Below are positions 17,654 to 29,143 of a stretch of DNA of 64,000 bases, in pieces. Position 1 is the stretch's first letter. Every line of letters starts with the position of its first letter. This DNA is from Lachnospiraceae bacterium. Its GTDB lineage: Bacteria; Bacillota; Clostridia; Lachnospirales; Lachnospiraceae. Position numbers and translations under genes: made by a program. The stretch covers positions 62,001 to 126,000 of the forward strand of contig JAFUFI010000025.1 in assembly GCA_017469945.1 (NCBI GenBank), written 5' to 3'. The notes beneath the pieces are model-generated. The model was given only the letters and a program-made list of their open reading frames with translations, did not search any database and was not told the origin of the DNA.

Positions 17654-20600
17654 TTACTCTTCCTCAGAAGACTCGGCTGTTGCAACAGCATCTGCATTCT
17701 CAGCACCGTCCTCAACCTCTTCGAACTCATCGAAATCGATGGTGTCGATGGTGTTGTCGGTAGAGAGGGCAGTATTGCGGTATCTTCTAAGACCGGTACC
17801 TGCAGGAATAAGTTTACCGATGATAACGTTCTCCTTGAGTCCGATAAGGGGATCGATACGTCCCTTAATAGCTGCATCGGTAAGAACCTTGGTGGTCTCC
17901 TGGAAGGATGCTGCTGACATGAAGGAGTCAGTTGCAAGAGCTGCCTTGGTAATACCAAGGATGATTCTCTTTCCTTCAGCGGGCTGCTTGCCTGCTTTAA
18001 CAAGCTCTTCGTTGGTGTCTTCGAATTCTACGAAGTCAACCATAGTTCCGGGAAGATATGAAGAATCTCCGCTCTCATCCACGCGAACCTTCTTGAGCAT
18101 CTGACGTACAAGTACTTCGATATGCTTGTCTGCGATATCAACACCCTGGAGACGATATACACGCTGAACTTCTCTAAGGAGGTAATCCTGTACGGCTCTG
18201 ATACCCTTAATGTTCATAAGATCGTGAGGATATACTGAACCTTCGGTAAGCTCGTCACCTGCCTCAAGCTCCTGTCCGTCTACTACCTTGATACGTGATC
18301 CGTAAGGGATAAGGTATGCCTTACTTCTGGGCTGTCCGTTCTCGTCGACACCGGAAACAACAACTTCACGCTTCTTCTTTGTATCTCTGATTTCAACGGT
18401 TCCGCCGAAGTCACAGATAATAGCAAGTCCCTTGGGCTTTCTTGCCTCGAAAAGCTCCTCGACACGGGGAAGACCCTGTGTAATGTTATCTCCTGCAACA
18501 CCTCCGGTATGGAATGTTCTCATGGTAAGCTGTGTACCGGGCTCACCGATGGACTGTGCTGCGATGATTCCGACTGCTTCACCTACCTGAACGGGCTCTC
18601 CGGTAGCCATGTTAGCGCCGTAGCACTTAGAACAGATACCGTTCTTTGAGCGGCAGGTAAGAATTGTACGGATCTTAACCTTGGTAACAGGATTTCCGTC
18701 TTTATCAACGCCATCCTTTAAGATAGCGGCTGCTCTTGCGGGTGTGATCATATGATTCTTCTTAACAAGAACCTTTCCGTCCTTGTCGCAGATATCTTCG
18801 CAAGATGTTCTTCCGGTAATACGATCCTTGAGGCTCTCGATGGTTTCTTTACCATCCATAAATGCCTTTACGGTCATTCCGGGGATCTCGTCTCTTCCTA
18901 CTGCACAGTCATCATCGTGAATAACGAGCTGCTGGGATACGTCTACCATTCGACGGGTAAGGTATCCGGAGTCTGCTGTACGGAGCGCTGTATCAGAAAG
19001 TCCCTTACGAGCACCGTGTGCTGAAAGGAAATACTCCAGAACATCGAGTCCTTCACGGAAGTTTGACTTAATAGGAAGTTCGATGGTGTGACCTGATGTA
19101 TCCGCCATAAGTCCACGCATACCTGCAAGCTGCTTGATCTGCTGGTTGGATCCACGGGCACCGGAGTCAGCCATCATGAATATGTTATTGTATTTATCAA
19201 GTCCCTTAAGAAGGCTCTCGGTAAGCTGAGCATCGGTCTTGTTCCAGGTCTCGATAACAAGACGATAACGCTCTTCCTCGGTTGAAAGACCACGACGATA
19301 TCTCATAGCGATCTCATCAACGGTATTCTGTGCTTTTGCAAGAAGCTCAGGCTTGTCAGCAGGCACGGTCATATCTGAAATAGATACGGTCATAGCTGCT
19401 CTTGTTGAATACTTGTAACCGATTGCCTTAACATCATCAAGAACCTCAGCGGTCTTAAATGCACCATGGTTGTTGATGACTCTCTCAAGGATCTGCTTAA
19501 GCTGTTTCTTACCAACAAGGAAATCAACTTCGGGCTTTAAGAAATCTTCAGGGTTGGTTCTGTCAACATATCCAAGATCCTGAGGAAGGATTTCATTGAA
19601 GAAAAGTCTTCCGAGGGTAGTTGATACGGTACCTGTGATGATCTCGCCCTTAGCGTTAGCCTTGCTTACACGTACATTTACTCTTGAATGAAGAGTGATG
19701 TATCCATTCTCGTACGCAAGGATAGCTTCGTTCATATCCTTGAAATTCATTCCCTCACCGGGCTCAGGTCTCTTGTCTCCGACAGAAAGACCTCTCTCCT
19801 GAGTCAGATAGTAAATACCAAGTACCATATCCTGTGAAGGAACGGCAACAGGGCCACCGTCTGAAGGCTTAAGGAGGTTGTTAGGTGAGAGGAGAAGGAA
19901 TCTACACTCTGCCTGCGCCTCTACTGAAAGAGGAAGGTGAACAGCCATCTGGTCTCCATCGAAGTCTGCGTTGAACGCGGTACATACGAGGGGATGAAGC
20001 TTGATTGCCTTACCTTCAACAAGGATGGGCTCGAAAGCCTGGATTCCAAGTCTGTGAAGTGTAGGAGCACGGTTAAGCATTACGGGATGCTCGCGGATTA
20101 CGTCCTCGAGTACGTCCCAAATCTGGTTGTCCCAGTGCTCAACAAGCTTCTTGGCGTTCTTGATATTCTGGCTGATTCCACGGAATACAAGCTCTTTCAT
20201 AACGAAGGGCTTGAAAAGCTCAAGAGCCATTTCCTTAGGAAGTCCGCACTGATAAATCTTAAGTTCGGGTCCAACGACGATAACGGAACGTCCGGAATAG
20301 TCAACACGCTTACCAAGGAGGTTCTGACGGAAACGTCCGGACTTACCTTTAAGCATATCTGAAAGGGACTTAAGAGGTCTGTTTCCGGGTCCGGTTACAG
20401 GGCGTCCTCTACGTCCGTTGTCGATAAGAGCATCGACAGCTTCCTGGAGCATTCTCTTCTCGTTTCTTACGATGATATCGGGAGCACCGAGTTCAAGGAG
20501 TCTGTTAAGACGGTTATTTCTGTTGATGATTCTTCTGTAAAGGTCGTTAAGGTCGGATGTAGCGAAACGTCCGCCGTCAAGCTGTACCATTGCACGAAGA

Positions 20601-21334
20601 TCGGGAGGGATAACCGGAAGCACGTCAAGGATCATCCACTCGGGCTTATTTCCTGACTCGCAAAATGCTTCTACTACCTCAAGTCTCTTGATTACTCTGG
20701 CTCTCTTCTGGCCTGAAGAAGTTTCGAACTCTTCATGAAGCTCTGCCTTTTCCTTCTCAAGGTCTACCTCGGCAAGGAGTTCCTTAATAGCTTCGGCACC
20801 CATTCCTACACGGAATTCGTTGCCGTACTGCTCTCTCTTTGCCTGATATTCCATCTCGGTAAGGATCTTCTTTTTCTTGATATCGGAATCTTCTACTGTT
20901 CCGGGATCAAGTACGATATATGCTGCAAAATAGAGTACTTTCTCAAGATCTCTGGGAGAGATGTCGAGAATAAGTCCCATTCTGCTGGGGATACCCTTAA
21001 AGTACCAAATGTGTGAAACAGGTGCTGCAAGCTTGATGTGTCCCATACGCTCACGACGAACGCTGGACTTGGTAACTTCTACGCCGCACTTGTCGCAGAC
21101 AATGCCTTTGTAACGGAGCTTCTTGTACTTTCCGCAGTGGCATTCCCAGTCCTTGCTGGGTCCGAAAATACGCTCGCAGAAAAGTCCGTCACGCTCAGGC
21201 TTAAGAGTACGATAGTTAATGGTCTCGGGCTTTGTAACTTCACCGTGTGACCACTCAAGAATCTTCTCAGGTGATGCAAGGCCTATCTTAATTGCATCAA
21301 ATGTAATAGGCTGATAATTCATTGCTTCGGGCAT
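17654..21334 (-). CDS. rpoC: DNA-directed RNA polymerase subunit beta'
   Basis: 1226 residues, full length for the Firmicute form. The N-terminal zinc ribbon ([20 protein letters not shown]) and the catalytic [12 protein letters not shown], whose three aspartates hold the active-site magnesium, are intact. The trigger loop/bridge helix region ([21 protein letters not shown]) and the second zinc site ([13 protein letters not shown]) are present. The acidic C-terminal tail is short. GGAG precedes the start. It is separated from rpoB by 53 bases and is co-transcribed with it. Confidence 0.99.
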   Translation of the reverse strand: MPEAMNYQPITFDAIKIGLASPEKILEWSHGEVTKPETINYRTLKPERDGLFCERIFGPSKDWECHCGKYKKLRYKGIVCDKCGVEVTKSSVRRERMGHIKLAAPVSHIWYFKGIPSRMGLILDISPRDLEKVLYFAAYIVLDPGTVEDSDIKKKKILTEMEYQAKREQYGNEFRVGMGAEAIKELLAEVDLEKEKAELHEEFETSSGQKRARVIKRLEVVEAFCESGNKPEWMILDVLPVIPPDLRAMVQLDGGRFATSDLNDLYRRIINRNNRLNRLLELGAPDIIVRNEKRMLQEAVDALIDNGRRGRPVTGPGNRPLKSLSDMLKGKSGRFRQNLLGKRVDYSGRSVIVVGPELKIYQCGLPKEMALELFKPFVMKELVFRGISQNIKNAKKLVEHWDNQIWDVLEDVIREHPVMLNRAPTLHRLGIQAFEPILVEGKAIKLHPLVCTAFNADFDGDQMAVHLPLSVEAQAECRFLLLSPNNLLKPSDGGPVAVPSQDMVLGIYYLTQERGLSVGDKRPEPGEGMNFKDMNEAILAYENGYITLHSRVNVRVSKANAKGEIITGTVSTTLGRLFFNEILPQDLGYVDRTNPEDFLKPEVDFLVGKKQLKQILERVINNHGAFKTAEVLDDVKAIGYKYSTRAAMTVSISDMTVPADKPELLAKAQNTVDEIAMRYRRGLSTEEERYRLVIETWNKTDAQLTESLLKGLDKYNNIFMMADSGARGSNQQIKQLAGMRGLMADTSGHTIELPIKSNFREGLDVLEYFLSAHGARKGLSDTALRTADSGYLTRRMVDVSQQLVIHDDDCAVGRDEIPGMTVKAFMDGKETIESLKDRITGRTSCEDICDKDGKVLVKKNHMITPARAAAILKDGVDKDGNPVTKVKIRTILTCRSKNGICSKCYGANMATGEPVQVGEAVGIIAAQSIGEPGTQLTMRTFHTGGVAGDNITQGLPRVEELFEARKPKGLAIICDFGGTVEIRDTKKKREVVVSGVDENGQPRSKAYLIPYGSRIKVVDGQELEAGDELTEGSVYPHDLMNIKGIRAVQDYLLREVQRVYRLQGVDIADKHIEVLVRQMLKKVRVDESGDSSYLPGTMVDFVEFEDTNEELVKAGKQPAEGKRIILGITKAALATDSFMSAASFQETTKVLTDAAIKGRIDPLIGLKENVIIGKLIPAGTGLRRYRNTALSTDNTIDTIDFDEFEEVEDGAENADAVATAESSEEE

Positions 21335-21387
21335 TTTTGAATCTCCTTCTATAAATGTGATAAATGGGAGGGTTGCGCTGCAATCAA

Positions 21388-24300
21388 TTACTGATCGTCA
21401 TCATCGACATCAAAATCATCTCCGTCGAAATCGCTCTCATACTCATCGCTCTCAACAGCAACAAGCTCATCGCCCTCGAACTCCTGAGTCTGATATCCGC
21501 CTCTTGCAAGTGAAGAAGCGTCTGCATCGTACTTGCCGTCAAAATCAGTCTCGAAACGAGGATCGGTGTTATCACCATAATCAATGTTTTCTTTGAGTTC
21601 AACTTCTTCTCTGTTCTCATCAAGTACTCTGACATCAAGTCCGAGAGCCTGGAGTTCTTTGAGAAGAACCTTGAAGGATTCGGGAATTCCCGCATCGGGA
21701 ATATTCTCGCCCTTAATAATAGCTTCGTAAGTCTTCACACGACCGATGATATCATCGGACTTAACGGTAAGGATCTCCTGAAGAGTGTAGGAAGCGCCGT
21801 ATGCCTCGAGGGCCCAAACTTCCATCTCTCCGAAACGCTGTCCACCGAACTGTGCCTTACCGCCGAGAGGCTGCTGGGTAACCAGTGAGTAAGGACCGGT
21901 TGAACGTGCGTGGATCTTATCGTCAACGAGGTGGTGGAGCTTAAGGTAATGCATGTGACCGATTGTGGTAGGTCCGTCGAAGGGCTCACCGGTACGTCCG
22001 TCACGAAGCTGTACCTTACCGTCTGCAGAAATGGGAACGCCTTCCCAAAGCTTTCTGTGGTCGCGGTTCTCTGAGAGGTAATCATAAACCTCGGGGAGAA
22101 GCTCATCTTTATGGAGACTTGAGAATGTAGGCGCCTTCTTATCGAATTTCTCGCCGGACTTCTCAGCTTTCTCCTTAGCTTCCTTCTCATCGAAAGGAAG
22201 ATTTACGTAATCGTTAGCAAGAAGCAGTGTATCCTGGATGTCTTTCTCGTTTGCACCGTCGAAGATAGGTGTTGCAACGTTAAATCCAAGTGCCTTTGCA
22301 GCAAGAGAAAGGTGAATCTCGAGCACCTGTCCGATGTTCATACGGGAAGGTACGCCCAAGGGGTTAAGCACGATATCAAGAGGACGTCCGTTAGGAAGGA
22401 AAGGCATATCCTCAACGGGAAGTACACGTGAAACGACACCCTTGTTACCGTGACGACCTGCCATCTTATCGCCGACGGAGATCTTTCTCTTCTGGGCGAT
22501 GTAGATGCGAACCGACATATTTACGCCGGGAGCAAGCTCATCACTGTTTTCTCTTGTAAATACCTTGGCATCAACGATGATACCGTATTCTCCGTGAGGA
22601 ACCTTAAGGGAAGTATCTCTTACTTCTCTTGCCTTCTCACCGAAGATTGCATGAAGGAGTCTCTCCTCTGCGGTAAGCTCGGTCTCACCCTTGGGAGTAA
22701 CCTTACCTACAAGGATATCACCGGCGCGAACCTCAGCACCGATACGGATGATTCCTCTCTCGTCGAGGTTCTTAAGTGCTTCCTCGCCGACGTTGGGAAC
22801 GTCTCTTGTGATCTCTTCGGGTCCGAGCTTGGTATCTCTTGCTTCTGCCTCATATTCTTCGATATGAAGTGAAGTGTATACATCATCTCTTACAAGGCGC
22901 TCTGAAAGGAGTACAGCGTCCTCGTAGTTGTAACCTTCCCAGGTCATGAATCCGATAAGAGGGTTCTTACCGAGTCCGAGCTCACCCTGTGAGGTGGAAG
23001 GTCCGTCGGCGATTACTTCGCCTTTTTTAACCTTATCGCCCTTAAATACGATAGGTCTCTGGTTATAGCAGTTACCCTGGTTGGAACGGGTGAATTTGCT
23101 GAGCTTATACTCGATCTCATCCCCGCCCTTAACCTTCTCGCGGATAATATCAGCGGATACGTAAGTAATCTCACCGTCTTCCTTGGCAACAACGCAGACA
23201 CCTGAGTCAACAGCGGTCTTAACTTCCATACCGGTTCCTACAACAGGAGCCTCGGTAAGCATAAGAGGAACCGCCTGACGCTGCATGTTTGATCCCATCA
23301 GCGCACGGTTAGCGTCGTCGTTCTGAAGGAAAGGAATAAGCGCAGTAGCAACTGAGAATACCATCTTAGGAGATACGTCCATATAATCGAACATAGCCTT
23401 GGGGTATTCCTGAGTCTCATCACGGAAACGACCGGATACGGACTTTCTTACGAAATGTCCTTCTTCATCAAGCTGCTCGTTTGCCTGAGCTACATGGTAA
23501 TTATCTTCCTCGTCCGCGGTCATATAAACAACTTCGTCGGTAACGCGAGGATTGGCTGGATCGGTCTTGTCGATCACACGGTAAGGTGCCTCAATAAAGC
23601 CATACTCATTGATGCGGGCATAGCTTGCGAGGGAGTTGATAAGTCCGATATTGGGACCTTCGGGGGTCTCAATGGGACACATTCTTCCGTAGTGTGAATA
23701 GTGTACGTCACGTACCTCGAATCCTGCACGGTCACGAGAAAGACCACCGGGTCCAAGGGCTGAGAGACGTCTCTTGTGAGTAAGCTCACCAAGAGGGTTA
23801 TTCTGGTCCATGAACTGTGAAAGCTGTGAAGATCCGAAGAACTCCTTAACAGCAGCAGTTACGGGCTTAATATTGATAAGGCTCTGAGGAGATACATCCT
23901 CAGCGTCATGTGTACTCATACGCTCACGTACAACACGCTCCATACGTGAAAGTCCGATACGATACTGGTTCTGAAGAAGCTCACCTACCGCACGGATACG
24001 TCTGTTTCCGAGGTGGTCGATGTCATCGTCATTTCCGATACCGTACTCGAGATGCATATTGTAGTTGATGGATGCGAAAATATCATCCTTTGTGATGTGC
24101 TTGGGAACAAGCTCGTGTGCGTTTCTCTTAAGAGCTTCGCCGAGAGCTTCGGGATCCTCGCTGAACTCATCAAGGATGTCCTTAAGTACAGGATAGTAAA
24201 CTTTCTCATGAATTCCGTAGTCTGCGGGGTCGCAATCAACGAAGTGAGTAAGCTCTACCATCATATTGGAAAGAACCTTCTCATTCTTTTCTTCTGTCTG

Positions 24301-25320
24301 GATAAGAACGAAGGGAACAGCGCTGTTCTGGATAAGATCAGCCATTTCTCTGTCTACCTTTGTTCCTGCAGCAGCAATAAGCTCGCCTGTGCCGGGGTCG
24401 ATTACATCGGCAGCGAGAACATGTCCGCTGATACGGTTTCTGAATGAAAGCTTTTTATTGAATTTATAACGTCCAACCTTAGCAAGATCGTATCTTCTGG
24501 GATCGAAGAACATAGCATTGATAAGGCTCTGGGCACTCTCAACTGTAAGAGGCTCGCCGGGACGGATCTTGCGATAAAGCTCAAGAAGACCTGTCTCGTA
24601 GCTTCCGTCGGGAGCTTTCTCGTTAACTGAAGGATCCTTAGAGATAGATGCCTCGATCTTCTCTTCGTCTCCGAACATTTCTCTGATTTCCTGGTTTGTA
24701 CCGAGTCCGAGCGCACGAAGAAGAACGGTAACGGGTACCTTTCTTGTACGGTCTACACGTACGTAGAATACGTTATTAGGATCGGTCTCATACTCCAACC
24801 ACGCGCCACGATTGGGTATAACGGTACAACTGAAGAGTTCCTTACCGATCTTGTCGTGTCCGATACCGTAATAGATACCGGGGGAACGTACAAGCTGGCT
24901 GACGATAACTCTTTCAGCTCCATTTATAACAAAGGTTCCGGTCTCAGTCATAAGAGGCAGATCACCCATGAAAATATCATGTTCCTGAATGTTCTTGCTG
25001 TCTTCCTTATTGCGAAGACGCACTTTAACAAAGAGGGGAGCAGCGTATGTAGTATCACGCTCTTTACACTCTTCGATAGTATAATTCTTCTTCTCTTCTT
25101 TGAGTTCATAGCTTACAAACTCAAGACTAAGCGAATCGCTGTAGTCAGAGATAGGCGAAATATCGTCAAATACTTCCTGAAGTCCTTCTTCCAGAAACCA
25201 CCGATAGGAGTTTATCTGAACTTCTACCAGATTAGGCATCTCCAGTACTTCCTTCTGTCTTGCGTAACTCATACGTGCGACTCTCGGACCACTGGTTGGA
25301 CGGATTCTGTTCTTTTCCAT
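21388..25320 (-). CDS. rpoB: DNA-directed RNA polymerase subunit beta
   Basis: 1310 residues. The rifampicin-binding segment is of the sensitive type ([20 protein letters not shown], then RLSALGPGG). Later conserved blocks [16 protein letters not shown] and [15 protein letters not shown] are intact. The C-terminus ends in an acidic tail rich in Asp and Glu ([15 protein letters not shown]). It joins RpoC to form the catalytic core. It has its own promoter 60-90 bases upstream in addition to read-through from rplJL. Confidence 0.99.
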   Translation of the reverse strand: MEKNRIRPTSGPRVARMSYARQKEVLEMPNLVEVQINSYRWFLEEGLQEVFDDISPISDYSDSLSLEFVSYELKEEKKNYTIEECKERDTTYAAPLFVKVRLRNKEDSKNIQEHDIFMGDLPLMTETGTFVINGAERVIVSQLVRSPGIYYGIGHDKIGKELFSCTVIPNRGAWLEYETDPNNVFYVRVDRTRKVPVTVLLRALGLGTNQEIREMFGDEEKIEASISKDPSVNEKAPDGSYETGLLELYRKIRPGEPLTVESAQSLINAMFFDPRRYDLAKVGRYKFNKKLSFRNRISGHVLAADVIDPGTGELIAAAGTKVDREMADLIQNSAVPFVLIQTEEKNEKVLSNMMVELTHFVDCDPADYGIHEKVYYPVLKDILDEFSEDPEALGEALKRNAHELVPKHITKDDIFASINYNMHLEYGIGNDDDIDHLGNRRIRAVGELLQNQYRIGLSRMERVVRERMSTHDAEDVSPQSLINIKPVTAAVKEFFGSSQLSQFMDQNNPLGELTHKRRLSALGPGGLSRDRAGFEVRDVHYSHYGRMCPIETPEGPNIGLINSLASYARINEYGFIEAPYRVIDKTDPANPRVTDEVVYMTADEEDNYHVAQANEQLDEEGHFVRKSVSGRFRDETQEYPKAMFDYMDVSPKMVFSVATALIPFLQNDDANRALMGSNMQRQAVPLMLTEAPVVGTGMEVKTAVDSGVCVVAKEDGEITYVSADIIREKVKGGDEIEYKLSKFTRSNQGNCYNQRPIVFKGDKVKKGEVIADGPSTSQGELGLGKNPLIGFMTWEGYNYEDAVLLSERLVRDDVYTSLHIEEYEAEARDTKLGPEEITRDVPNVGEEALKNLDERGIIRIGAEVRAGDILVGKVTPKGETELTAEERLLHAIFGEKAREVRDTSLKVPHGEYGIIVDAKVFTRENSDELAPGVNMSVRIYIAQKRKISVGDKMAGRHGNKGVVSRVLPVEDMPFLPNGRPLDIVLNPLGVPSRMNIGQVLEIHLSLAAKALGFNVATPIFDGANEKDIQDTLLLANDYVNLPFDEKEAKEKAEKSGEKFDKKAPTFSSLHKDELLPEVYDYLSENRDHRKLWEGVPISADGKVQLRDGRTGEPFDGPTTIGHMHYLKLHHLVDDKIHARSTGPYSLVTQQPLGGKAQFGGQRFGEMEVWALEAYGASYTLQEILTVKSDDIIGRVKTYEAIIKGENIPDAGIPESFKVLLKELQALGLDVRVLDENREEVELKENIDYGDNTDPRFETDFDGKYDADASSLARGGYQTQEFEGDELVAVESDEYESDFDGDDFDVDDDDQ

Positions 25321-25363
25321 TGACCTAATACCTCATTCTTTCTAAATTTGTGCATAGCATCAC

Positions 25364-25409
25364 ACAATAGCGCATCATCCATAATATCACGCTATTGTCA
25401 ATAGGTCAA
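25364..25409 (-). promoter_or_regulatory. rpoB promoter with inverted repeat at the start site
   Basis: Minus strand: -35 TTGACC (25404-25409), a 17-base spacer and -10 TATTAT (25381-25386). A 9-base perfect inverted repeat, ACAATAGCG at 25364-25372 and CGCTATTGT at 25390-25398, brackets the -10 box and the expected start of transcription. Confidence 0.65.
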
Positions 25410-25476
25410 GGATTATTTTTTATTTTTGGAATATTTTTTTATAAGAATAATAGAAATATGACTAAAAATGGAAAGA

Positions 25477-25512
25477 GGTTGCCCGCATCCGATCTTGCGA
25501 ATGCAGGCAACC
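25477..25512 (-). terminator. Hairpin after rplL (partial terminator/attenuator)
   Basis: Arms GGTTGCCCGCAT and ATGCAGGCAACC (25477-25488 and 25501-25512, one mismatch) lie 46 bases after rplL. The T-run on the minus-strand side is imperfect (TCTTTCCATTTTT), so leaky termination that lowers rpoBC relative to rplL is likely. Confidence 0.7.
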
Positions 25513-25557
25513 GTTTAACTTACTACGCATAAAGCGTAGGAATCGGTCTGCTTTAAA

Positions 25558-25935
25558 TTACTTAAGAGTAACCTTTGCGCCAGCCTCTTCAAGAGACTTC
25601 TTGATGTTCTCAGCGTCTTCCTTAGAAGCAGCCTCTTTAACAACCTTGGGAGCAGCCTCAACGAGGTCCTTTGCTTCCTTAAGTCCAAGTCCGGTTACCT
25701 CACGAACAACCTTGATAACCTTAACCTTCTCAGCGCCTACCTCAGTAAGCTCTACGTCGAACTCGGTCTTCTCTTCTGCTGCTGCGCCTGCTGCTGCTCC
25801 GGGAGCTGCCATAACAACGCCTGCTGCTGCAGATACGCCGAACTCTTCTTCTGCTGCCTTTACAAGATCATTGAGCTCAAGAACTGAAAGCTCTTTAATA
25901 GCGTCTAAAATTTCCTGAGTGGATAACTTAGCCAT
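25558..25935 (-). CDS. rplL: Ribosomal protein L7/L12
   Basis: 125 residues. N-terminal dimerisation domain ([20 protein letters not shown]), an Ala/Gly-rich hinge (~38-55), and the C-terminal factor-binding domain with [20 protein letters not shown] and the conserved end GAKVTLK. Dimers attach to L10 and recruit translation GTPases. GGAGG precedes the start. It lies 51 bases downstream of rplJ. Confidence 0.99.
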   Translation of the reverse strand: MAKLSTQEILDAIKELSVLELNDLVKAAEEEFGVSAAAGVVMAAPGAAAGAAAEEKTEFDVELTEVGAEKVKVIKVVREVTGLGLKEAKDLVEAAPKVVKEAASKEDAENIKKSLEEAGAKVTLK

Positions 25936-25986
25936 TTTTAAAATCCTCCATTAAAATTCAAAATAAATTGGTTTGTTTTGTAACGA

Positions 25987-26550
25987 TTACTCTGCTGCTG
26001 TCTCAGCTGCTTCTGCTGCAGGTGCTTCTGCCTCTGCCTCAGCGGGAGCTGCTTCACAAGCTGAAGCGCCGCCTTTTTCAGCAACCTGATTGATAACACG
26101 AGCGAAGTTGGTGATGGGGCTCTTGAAGCTTCCAAGAAGTCTTGAAAGAAGCTCTTCTCTTGAAGGAATGCTTGCGATGTTTCCCATTCCCTTTGCATCA
26201 TAAAGGGTTCCCTCTACGATACCTGCCTTAATCTCCAAAGCTTCTGCAGTCTTAGCAAACTTAGCAAGTACTCTTGCGGGTGCAGTTGCATCATCCTTGG
26301 AAACAGCGATTGCGGTAGGTCCTTCAAGATACTCGGTGAGAGACTCGAACTCGGTTCCTTTGATTGCTCTTGTGATGAAGGTGTTCTTGTATACCTTATA
26401 GGCTACACCTGCCTCACGAAGGCTCTTACGGAGCTGAGTGTCCTGCTCAACGGTAAGTCCACGATAGTCAACAACTACCATTGACTGCGCATCTTTGATG
26501 CACTCTGAAATCTCTGCCACGATGGGTGCTTTAATTTCAACCTTAGCCAT
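25987..26550 (-). CDS. rplJ: Ribosomal protein L10
   Basis: 187 residues. The rRNA-binding N-terminus (VVDYRGLTVEQDTQLRKSLR) is followed by the L7/L12-binding helix and an unusually Ala/Glu-rich tail (~163-187) of about 25 residues, which is a low-complexity extension beyond the common ~165-residue form. AAGGAGG precedes the start. It is regulated by the leader RNA directly upstream. Confidence 0.98.
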   Translation of the reverse strand: MAKVEIKAPIVAEISECIKDAQSMVVVDYRGLTVEQDTQLRKSLREAGVAYKVYKNTFITRAIKGTEFESLTEYLEGPTAIAVSKDDATAPARVLAKFAKTAEALEIKAGIVEGTLYDAKGMGNIASIPSREELLSRLLGSFKSPITNFARVINQVAEKGGASACEAAPAEAEAEAPAAEAAETAAE

Positions 26551-26604
26551 TTTTTCTTTTTACCTCCTTATAGAATGGAGCCGAATCTTTAAAGATTATT
26601 CAAA

Positions 26605-26638
26605 GAAAAAACTCCCATACTGATTGACAGCATGGGAG
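26605..26638 (-). terminator. Attenuator hairpin in the rplJ leader
   Basis: Arms CTCCCAT and ATGGGAG (with inner pairing) around the loop, followed on the minus strand by TTTTTT. It lies between the L10 leader core and the rplJ start, the expected place for a transcription attenuator. Confidence 0.8.
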
Positions 26639-26639
26639 A

Positions 26640-26752
26640 GAATTTCGTAAATAATTACTTAAATAATCTACCTCGGCGGGATTTACGTGCTTTCGCACAC
26701 CTGCTGTCTTCGGCCTGGTATTTAAACCTTTGCTAAAATACCATAATATTAT
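26640..26752 (-). ncRNA. Ribosomal protein L10 leader RNA
   Basis: On the minus strand the segment holds GGTATTT...AAATACC as closing stem, then CCGAAGACAGCAGGTG, a hairpin with GAAA loop (GTGCGAAAGCAC) and CCCGCCGAGG. These are the conserved parts of the L10 leader, to which free L10(L12)4 complex binds to repress its own operon. Confidence 0.88.
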
Positions 26753-26777
26753 TTATATGTCAAGCCACTTTAAAAAA

Positions 26778-27467
26778 TTAATACTTGGATGCATTAACCT
26801 TTACACCGGGGCCCATGGTGCTTGTAAGAGTGATGCTTCTAAGGTACTGTCCCTTAAGTGCGCTGGGCTTAGCCTTAGAAATAGCCTCCATAAGAGCATC
26901 GAAGTTTTGAGTAAGCTGCTCCTCGGTGAAGGAAGCCTTTCCTACGGGAACGTGTACGATGTTGCTCTTGTCGAGTCTGTACTCGATCTTACCGGCTTTG
27001 ATATCGTTAACTGCCTTTGTTACATCCATGGTAACGGTTCCTGCCTTAGGGTTAGGCATAAGACCCTTAGGTCCGAGAACCTTACCGAGACGTCCTACAA
27101 CGCCCATCATATCGGGAGTAGCAACTACTACATCGAAGTCAAGCCATCCATCGTTCTGAATCTTGGGAACGAGCTCTTCTCCGCCAACAAAGTCAGCACC
27201 TGCTGCCTGAGCTTCTGCCAGTTTATCGCCCTTAGCGATTACCAGTACTCTTACGGTCTTACCGGTTCCGTTAGGGAGAACTACTGCGCCACGAATCTGC
27301 TGGTCAGCGTGACGTCCGTCACAACCGGTTCTGATGTGTACTTCAATAGTCTCATCGAATTTTGCAGTAGCGGTCTTCTTTACAAGAGAGATAGCTTCTG
27401 CAGGCTCATATGCTACGCTGCGGTCAACAAGTTTTGCTGCCTCAGTATATTTCTTTCCGTGCTTCAT
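26778..27467 (-). CDS. rplA: Ribosomal protein L1
   Basis: 229 residues, standard length. [17 protein letters not shown] at the N-terminus, VRVLVIAKG and DFVGGEEL in domain I/II and the closing [15 protein letters not shown] are typical. It binds 23S rRNA in the L1 stalk and can repress the rplK-rplA message. AGGAGG precedes the start. It follows rplK by 71 bases. Confidence 0.99.
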   Translation of the reverse strand: MKHGKKYTEAAKLVDRSVAYEPAEAISLVKKTATAKFDETIEVHIRTGCDGRHADQQIRGAVVLPNGTGKTVRVLVIAKGDKLAEAQAAGADFVGGEELVPKIQNDGWLDFDVVVATPDMMGVVGRLGKVLGPKGLMPNPKAGTVTMDVTKAVNDIKAGKIEYRLDKSNIVHVPVGKASFTEEQLTQNFDALMEAISKAKPSALKGQYLRSITLTSTMGPGVKVNASKY

Positions 27468-27538
27468 TATAATTTCCTCCTAGGTTCAAGCGGCAATTTT
27501 CATTGCCTCCCATTAACTTAATATTGTAGTTATCCGAA

Positions 27539-27964
27539 TTAGTCCTCTACGACAATACCCATGGAACGTGCAGTTCCTGCGATCATGCTCATAGCTGCCT
27601 CAACGCTTGCTGCGTTAAGATCGGGCATCTTAAGTTCTGCAATCTCTTTAACCTTAGCCTTAGAGATGGTAGCAACCTTAGTCTTGTTGGGAACTCCGGA
27701 ACCACTCTTAATGTTGCATGCCTTCTTAAGAAGAACTGCAGCAGGGGGAGTCTTGGTTACGAAGCTGAAACTTCTGTCTGAGTAAACAGTGATGATAACG
27801 GGGATGATTGTGTCTCCCTTATCAGCTGTCTTAGCATTGAACTGCTTGGTGAACTCTACAATGTTTACACCATGCTGACCAAGTGCGGGACCTACCGGGG
27901 GCGCAGGTGTTGCCTTGCCGGCCGGAATCTGTAATTTAATATAGCCTTCTACTTTCTTTGCCAT
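27539..27964 (-). CDS. rplK: Ribosomal protein L11
   Basis: 141 residues from ATG 27964, which follows GGAGG at proper distance; the longer reading from a GTG nine bases upstream falls inside that ribosome site. [28 protein letters not shown] and the C-terminal rRNA-binding domain ([27 protein letters not shown]) are canonical. L11 forms the stalk base of the GTPase centre. Confidence 0.99.
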   Translation of the reverse strand: MAKKVEGYIKLQIPAGKATPAPPVGPALGQHGVNIVEFTKQFNAKTADKGDTIIPVIITVYSDRSFSFVTKTPPAAVLLKKACNIKSGSGVPNKTKVATISKAKVKEIAELKMPDLNAASVEAAMSMIAGTARSMGIVVED

Positions 27965-27987
27965 GATTGGCACCTCCTAAAATAAAT

Positions 27988-28024
27988 GTGGTTAGGCGTG
28001 TACCTTAATAAGTACACTCCCACG
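27988..28024 (-). ncRNA. Leader RNA element before rplK (probable L1/L11 autoregulatory site)
   Basis: On the minus strand CGTGGGAG is followed by a hairpin (GTGTAC...GGTACAC) and GCCTAACCAC, so GTGG pairs with CCAC around an internal loop. The layout resembles rplK leaders in other Firmicutes as I remember them. Two further small hairpins with GAAA-type loops lie between this element and the nusG stop. Confidence 0.55.
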
Positions 28025-28110
28025 ACGGAACAAACTGCTTTCGCAGTATATATCACGAAGGGAATCCTTCGGACATACCAATTTCTTTTACGCCGCTTTC
28101 GCAGCTTTTA

Positions 28111-28635
28111 TCAGCCGAGTTTTCTAACTTCGGCGAAGCTGAGCTCTACGGGAGTCTCACTGCCCTGGAAAAGTTCAACCTTTATGGTAACTGTCTGTTT
28201 GTTGTAGTCAATCTTTCTTACTACGCCGACAGTATCCTTCCAAACACCTGCAACGACTGCGATGGAATCGCCTTCGGCAAAGTCGATGCTGACGCTGTCT
28301 GTACGAATTCCGAGAGGCTTCATCTCTGCATCGGTAAGGGGAACAGCTTTGCTTCCCGGTCCGACAAATCCGGTAACGCCGCGGGTATTGCGGACAACAT
28401 ACCAGGTCTCGTCATTCATATCCATATTAACAAGAACATAACCGGGGAAGAGCTTTCTCTGAACGGTTCTCTTGTTACCGTTCTTTATCTCCACTACATC
28501 CTCTACGGGAACGCGTACTTCCAGAATCTGTTCTGCAAGAGCCTTGTTGTTCTCGATAGTCTTCTCGATGTCAGCCTTTACCTTGTTCTCATATCCTGAA
28601 TATGTATGTACAACATACCATTTTGCTTCTGCCAT
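28111..28635 (-). CDS. nusG: Transcription termination/antitermination factor NusG
   Basis: 174 residues from ATG 28635, chosen for its GGAGG; the upstream extension would overlap secE. The NGN domain (KWYVVHTYSGYENKVKADIE, LFPGYVLVNMDM, TRGVTGFVG) is followed by the KOW domain (FAEGDSIAVVAGVWKDTVG). NusG binds the polymerase clamp and couples it to Rho or the ribosome. It follows secE by 10 bases in the rpmG-secE-nusG unit. Confidence 0.98.
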   Translation of the reverse strand: MAEAKWYVVHTYSGYENKVKADIEKTIENNKALAEQILEVRVPVEDVVEIKNGNKRTVQRKLFPGYVLVNMDMNDETWYVVRNTRGVTGFVGPGSKAVPLTDAEMKPLGIRTDSVSIDFAEGDSIAVVAGVWKDTVGVVRKIDYNKQTVTIKVELFQGSETPVELSFAEVRKLG

Positions 28636-28645
28636 TATGCCCTCC

Positions 28646-28846
28646 TTACAGCTGTGTAAGGAAGTTGACACCATTTTGAGCTCCGTAATCGAGAACTGCG
28701 ATGATGACTCCCAGCACAATAGATATTATGACAACTGCAACAGACTGTTTGAAGGTAGTCTTCCTGTCAGGCCATGTAATTTTTCCAAACTCAGCCTTTA
28801 CCCCACTGAAAAATCCGGGGCCTTTTTTCTTTGCGGAATCTTCCAT
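28646..28846 (-). CDS. secE: Preprotein translocase subunit SecE
   Basis: 66 residues. A cytoplasmic amphipathic stretch (FFSGVKAEFGKITWPDRKTT) precedes one membrane helix (~34-53, VAVVIISIVLGVIIAVLDYG), the minimal SecE of Gram-positive bacteria. GGAGG precedes the start. It lies between rpmG and nusG, its usual place. Confidence 0.97.
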   Translation of the reverse strand: MEDSAKKKGPGFFSGVKAEFGKITWPDRKTTFKQSVAVVIISIVLGVIIAVLDYGAQNGVNFLTQL

Positions 28847-28868
28847 ATTGACCTCCGATTATCAAAAA

Positions 28869-29018
28869 TTACTTGGTTTCCTTATGAAGAGTATGCTTCT
28901 TGCAGAAACGGCAATACTTCTTGATTTCCATACGGTCAGGCATGGTCTTCTTTTCCTTTGTGGTATTGTAGTTGCGCTGCTTGCATTCTGTGCAGGCAAG
29001 AGTGATCTTGGTACGCAT
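28869..29018 (-). CDS. rpmG: Ribosomal protein L33 (zinc-binding form)
   Basis: 49 residues, translated by hand: [17 protein letters not shown], then [16 protein letters not shown] and [13 protein letters not shown]. Both CxxC pairs (CTEC, CRFC) are present, so this is the zinc-carrying C+ form. GGAGG precedes ATG 29018. It stands 22 bases before secE, as in most Firmicutes. Confidence 0.97.
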   Translation of the reverse strand: MRTKITLACTECKQRNYNTTKEKKTMPDRMEIKKYCRFCKKHTLHKETK

Positions 29019-29091
29019 TGTTTTTCCTCCGAATTCATTATGGTAGCTTTAAATCGCGCTACAAATATTGCACTAAAAAAAGAGTCGTGTT

Positions 29092-29135
29092 TTGACTCGC
29101 CCGATTACTATAACATAGTAACGGGGGCGAGTCAA
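29092..29135 (-). terminator. Strong hairpin after the M23/LysM gene
   Basis: Long arms TTGACTCGCCC and GGGCGAGTCAA plus inner TTACTAT/ATAGTAA form a 44-base stem-loop nine bases after the stop codon of the hydrolase gene. A T-run follows at a distance on the minus strand (CGACTCTTTTTTT). Confidence 0.75.
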
Positions 29136-29143
29136 GAAAAATT

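Noticed and set aside
17654..25320. Many antisense frames of 60-155 codons opposite rpoC and rpoB
   Set aside because: They mirror the codon bias of the highly expressed sense genes, have no ribosome sites and show no recognisable protein pattern.
28055..28071. Hairpin CGAAGGGAATCCTTCG between nusG and rplK as a terminator
   Set aside because: No T-run follows on the minus strand, and transcription must continue into rplK; it is listed only as part of the leader structure.
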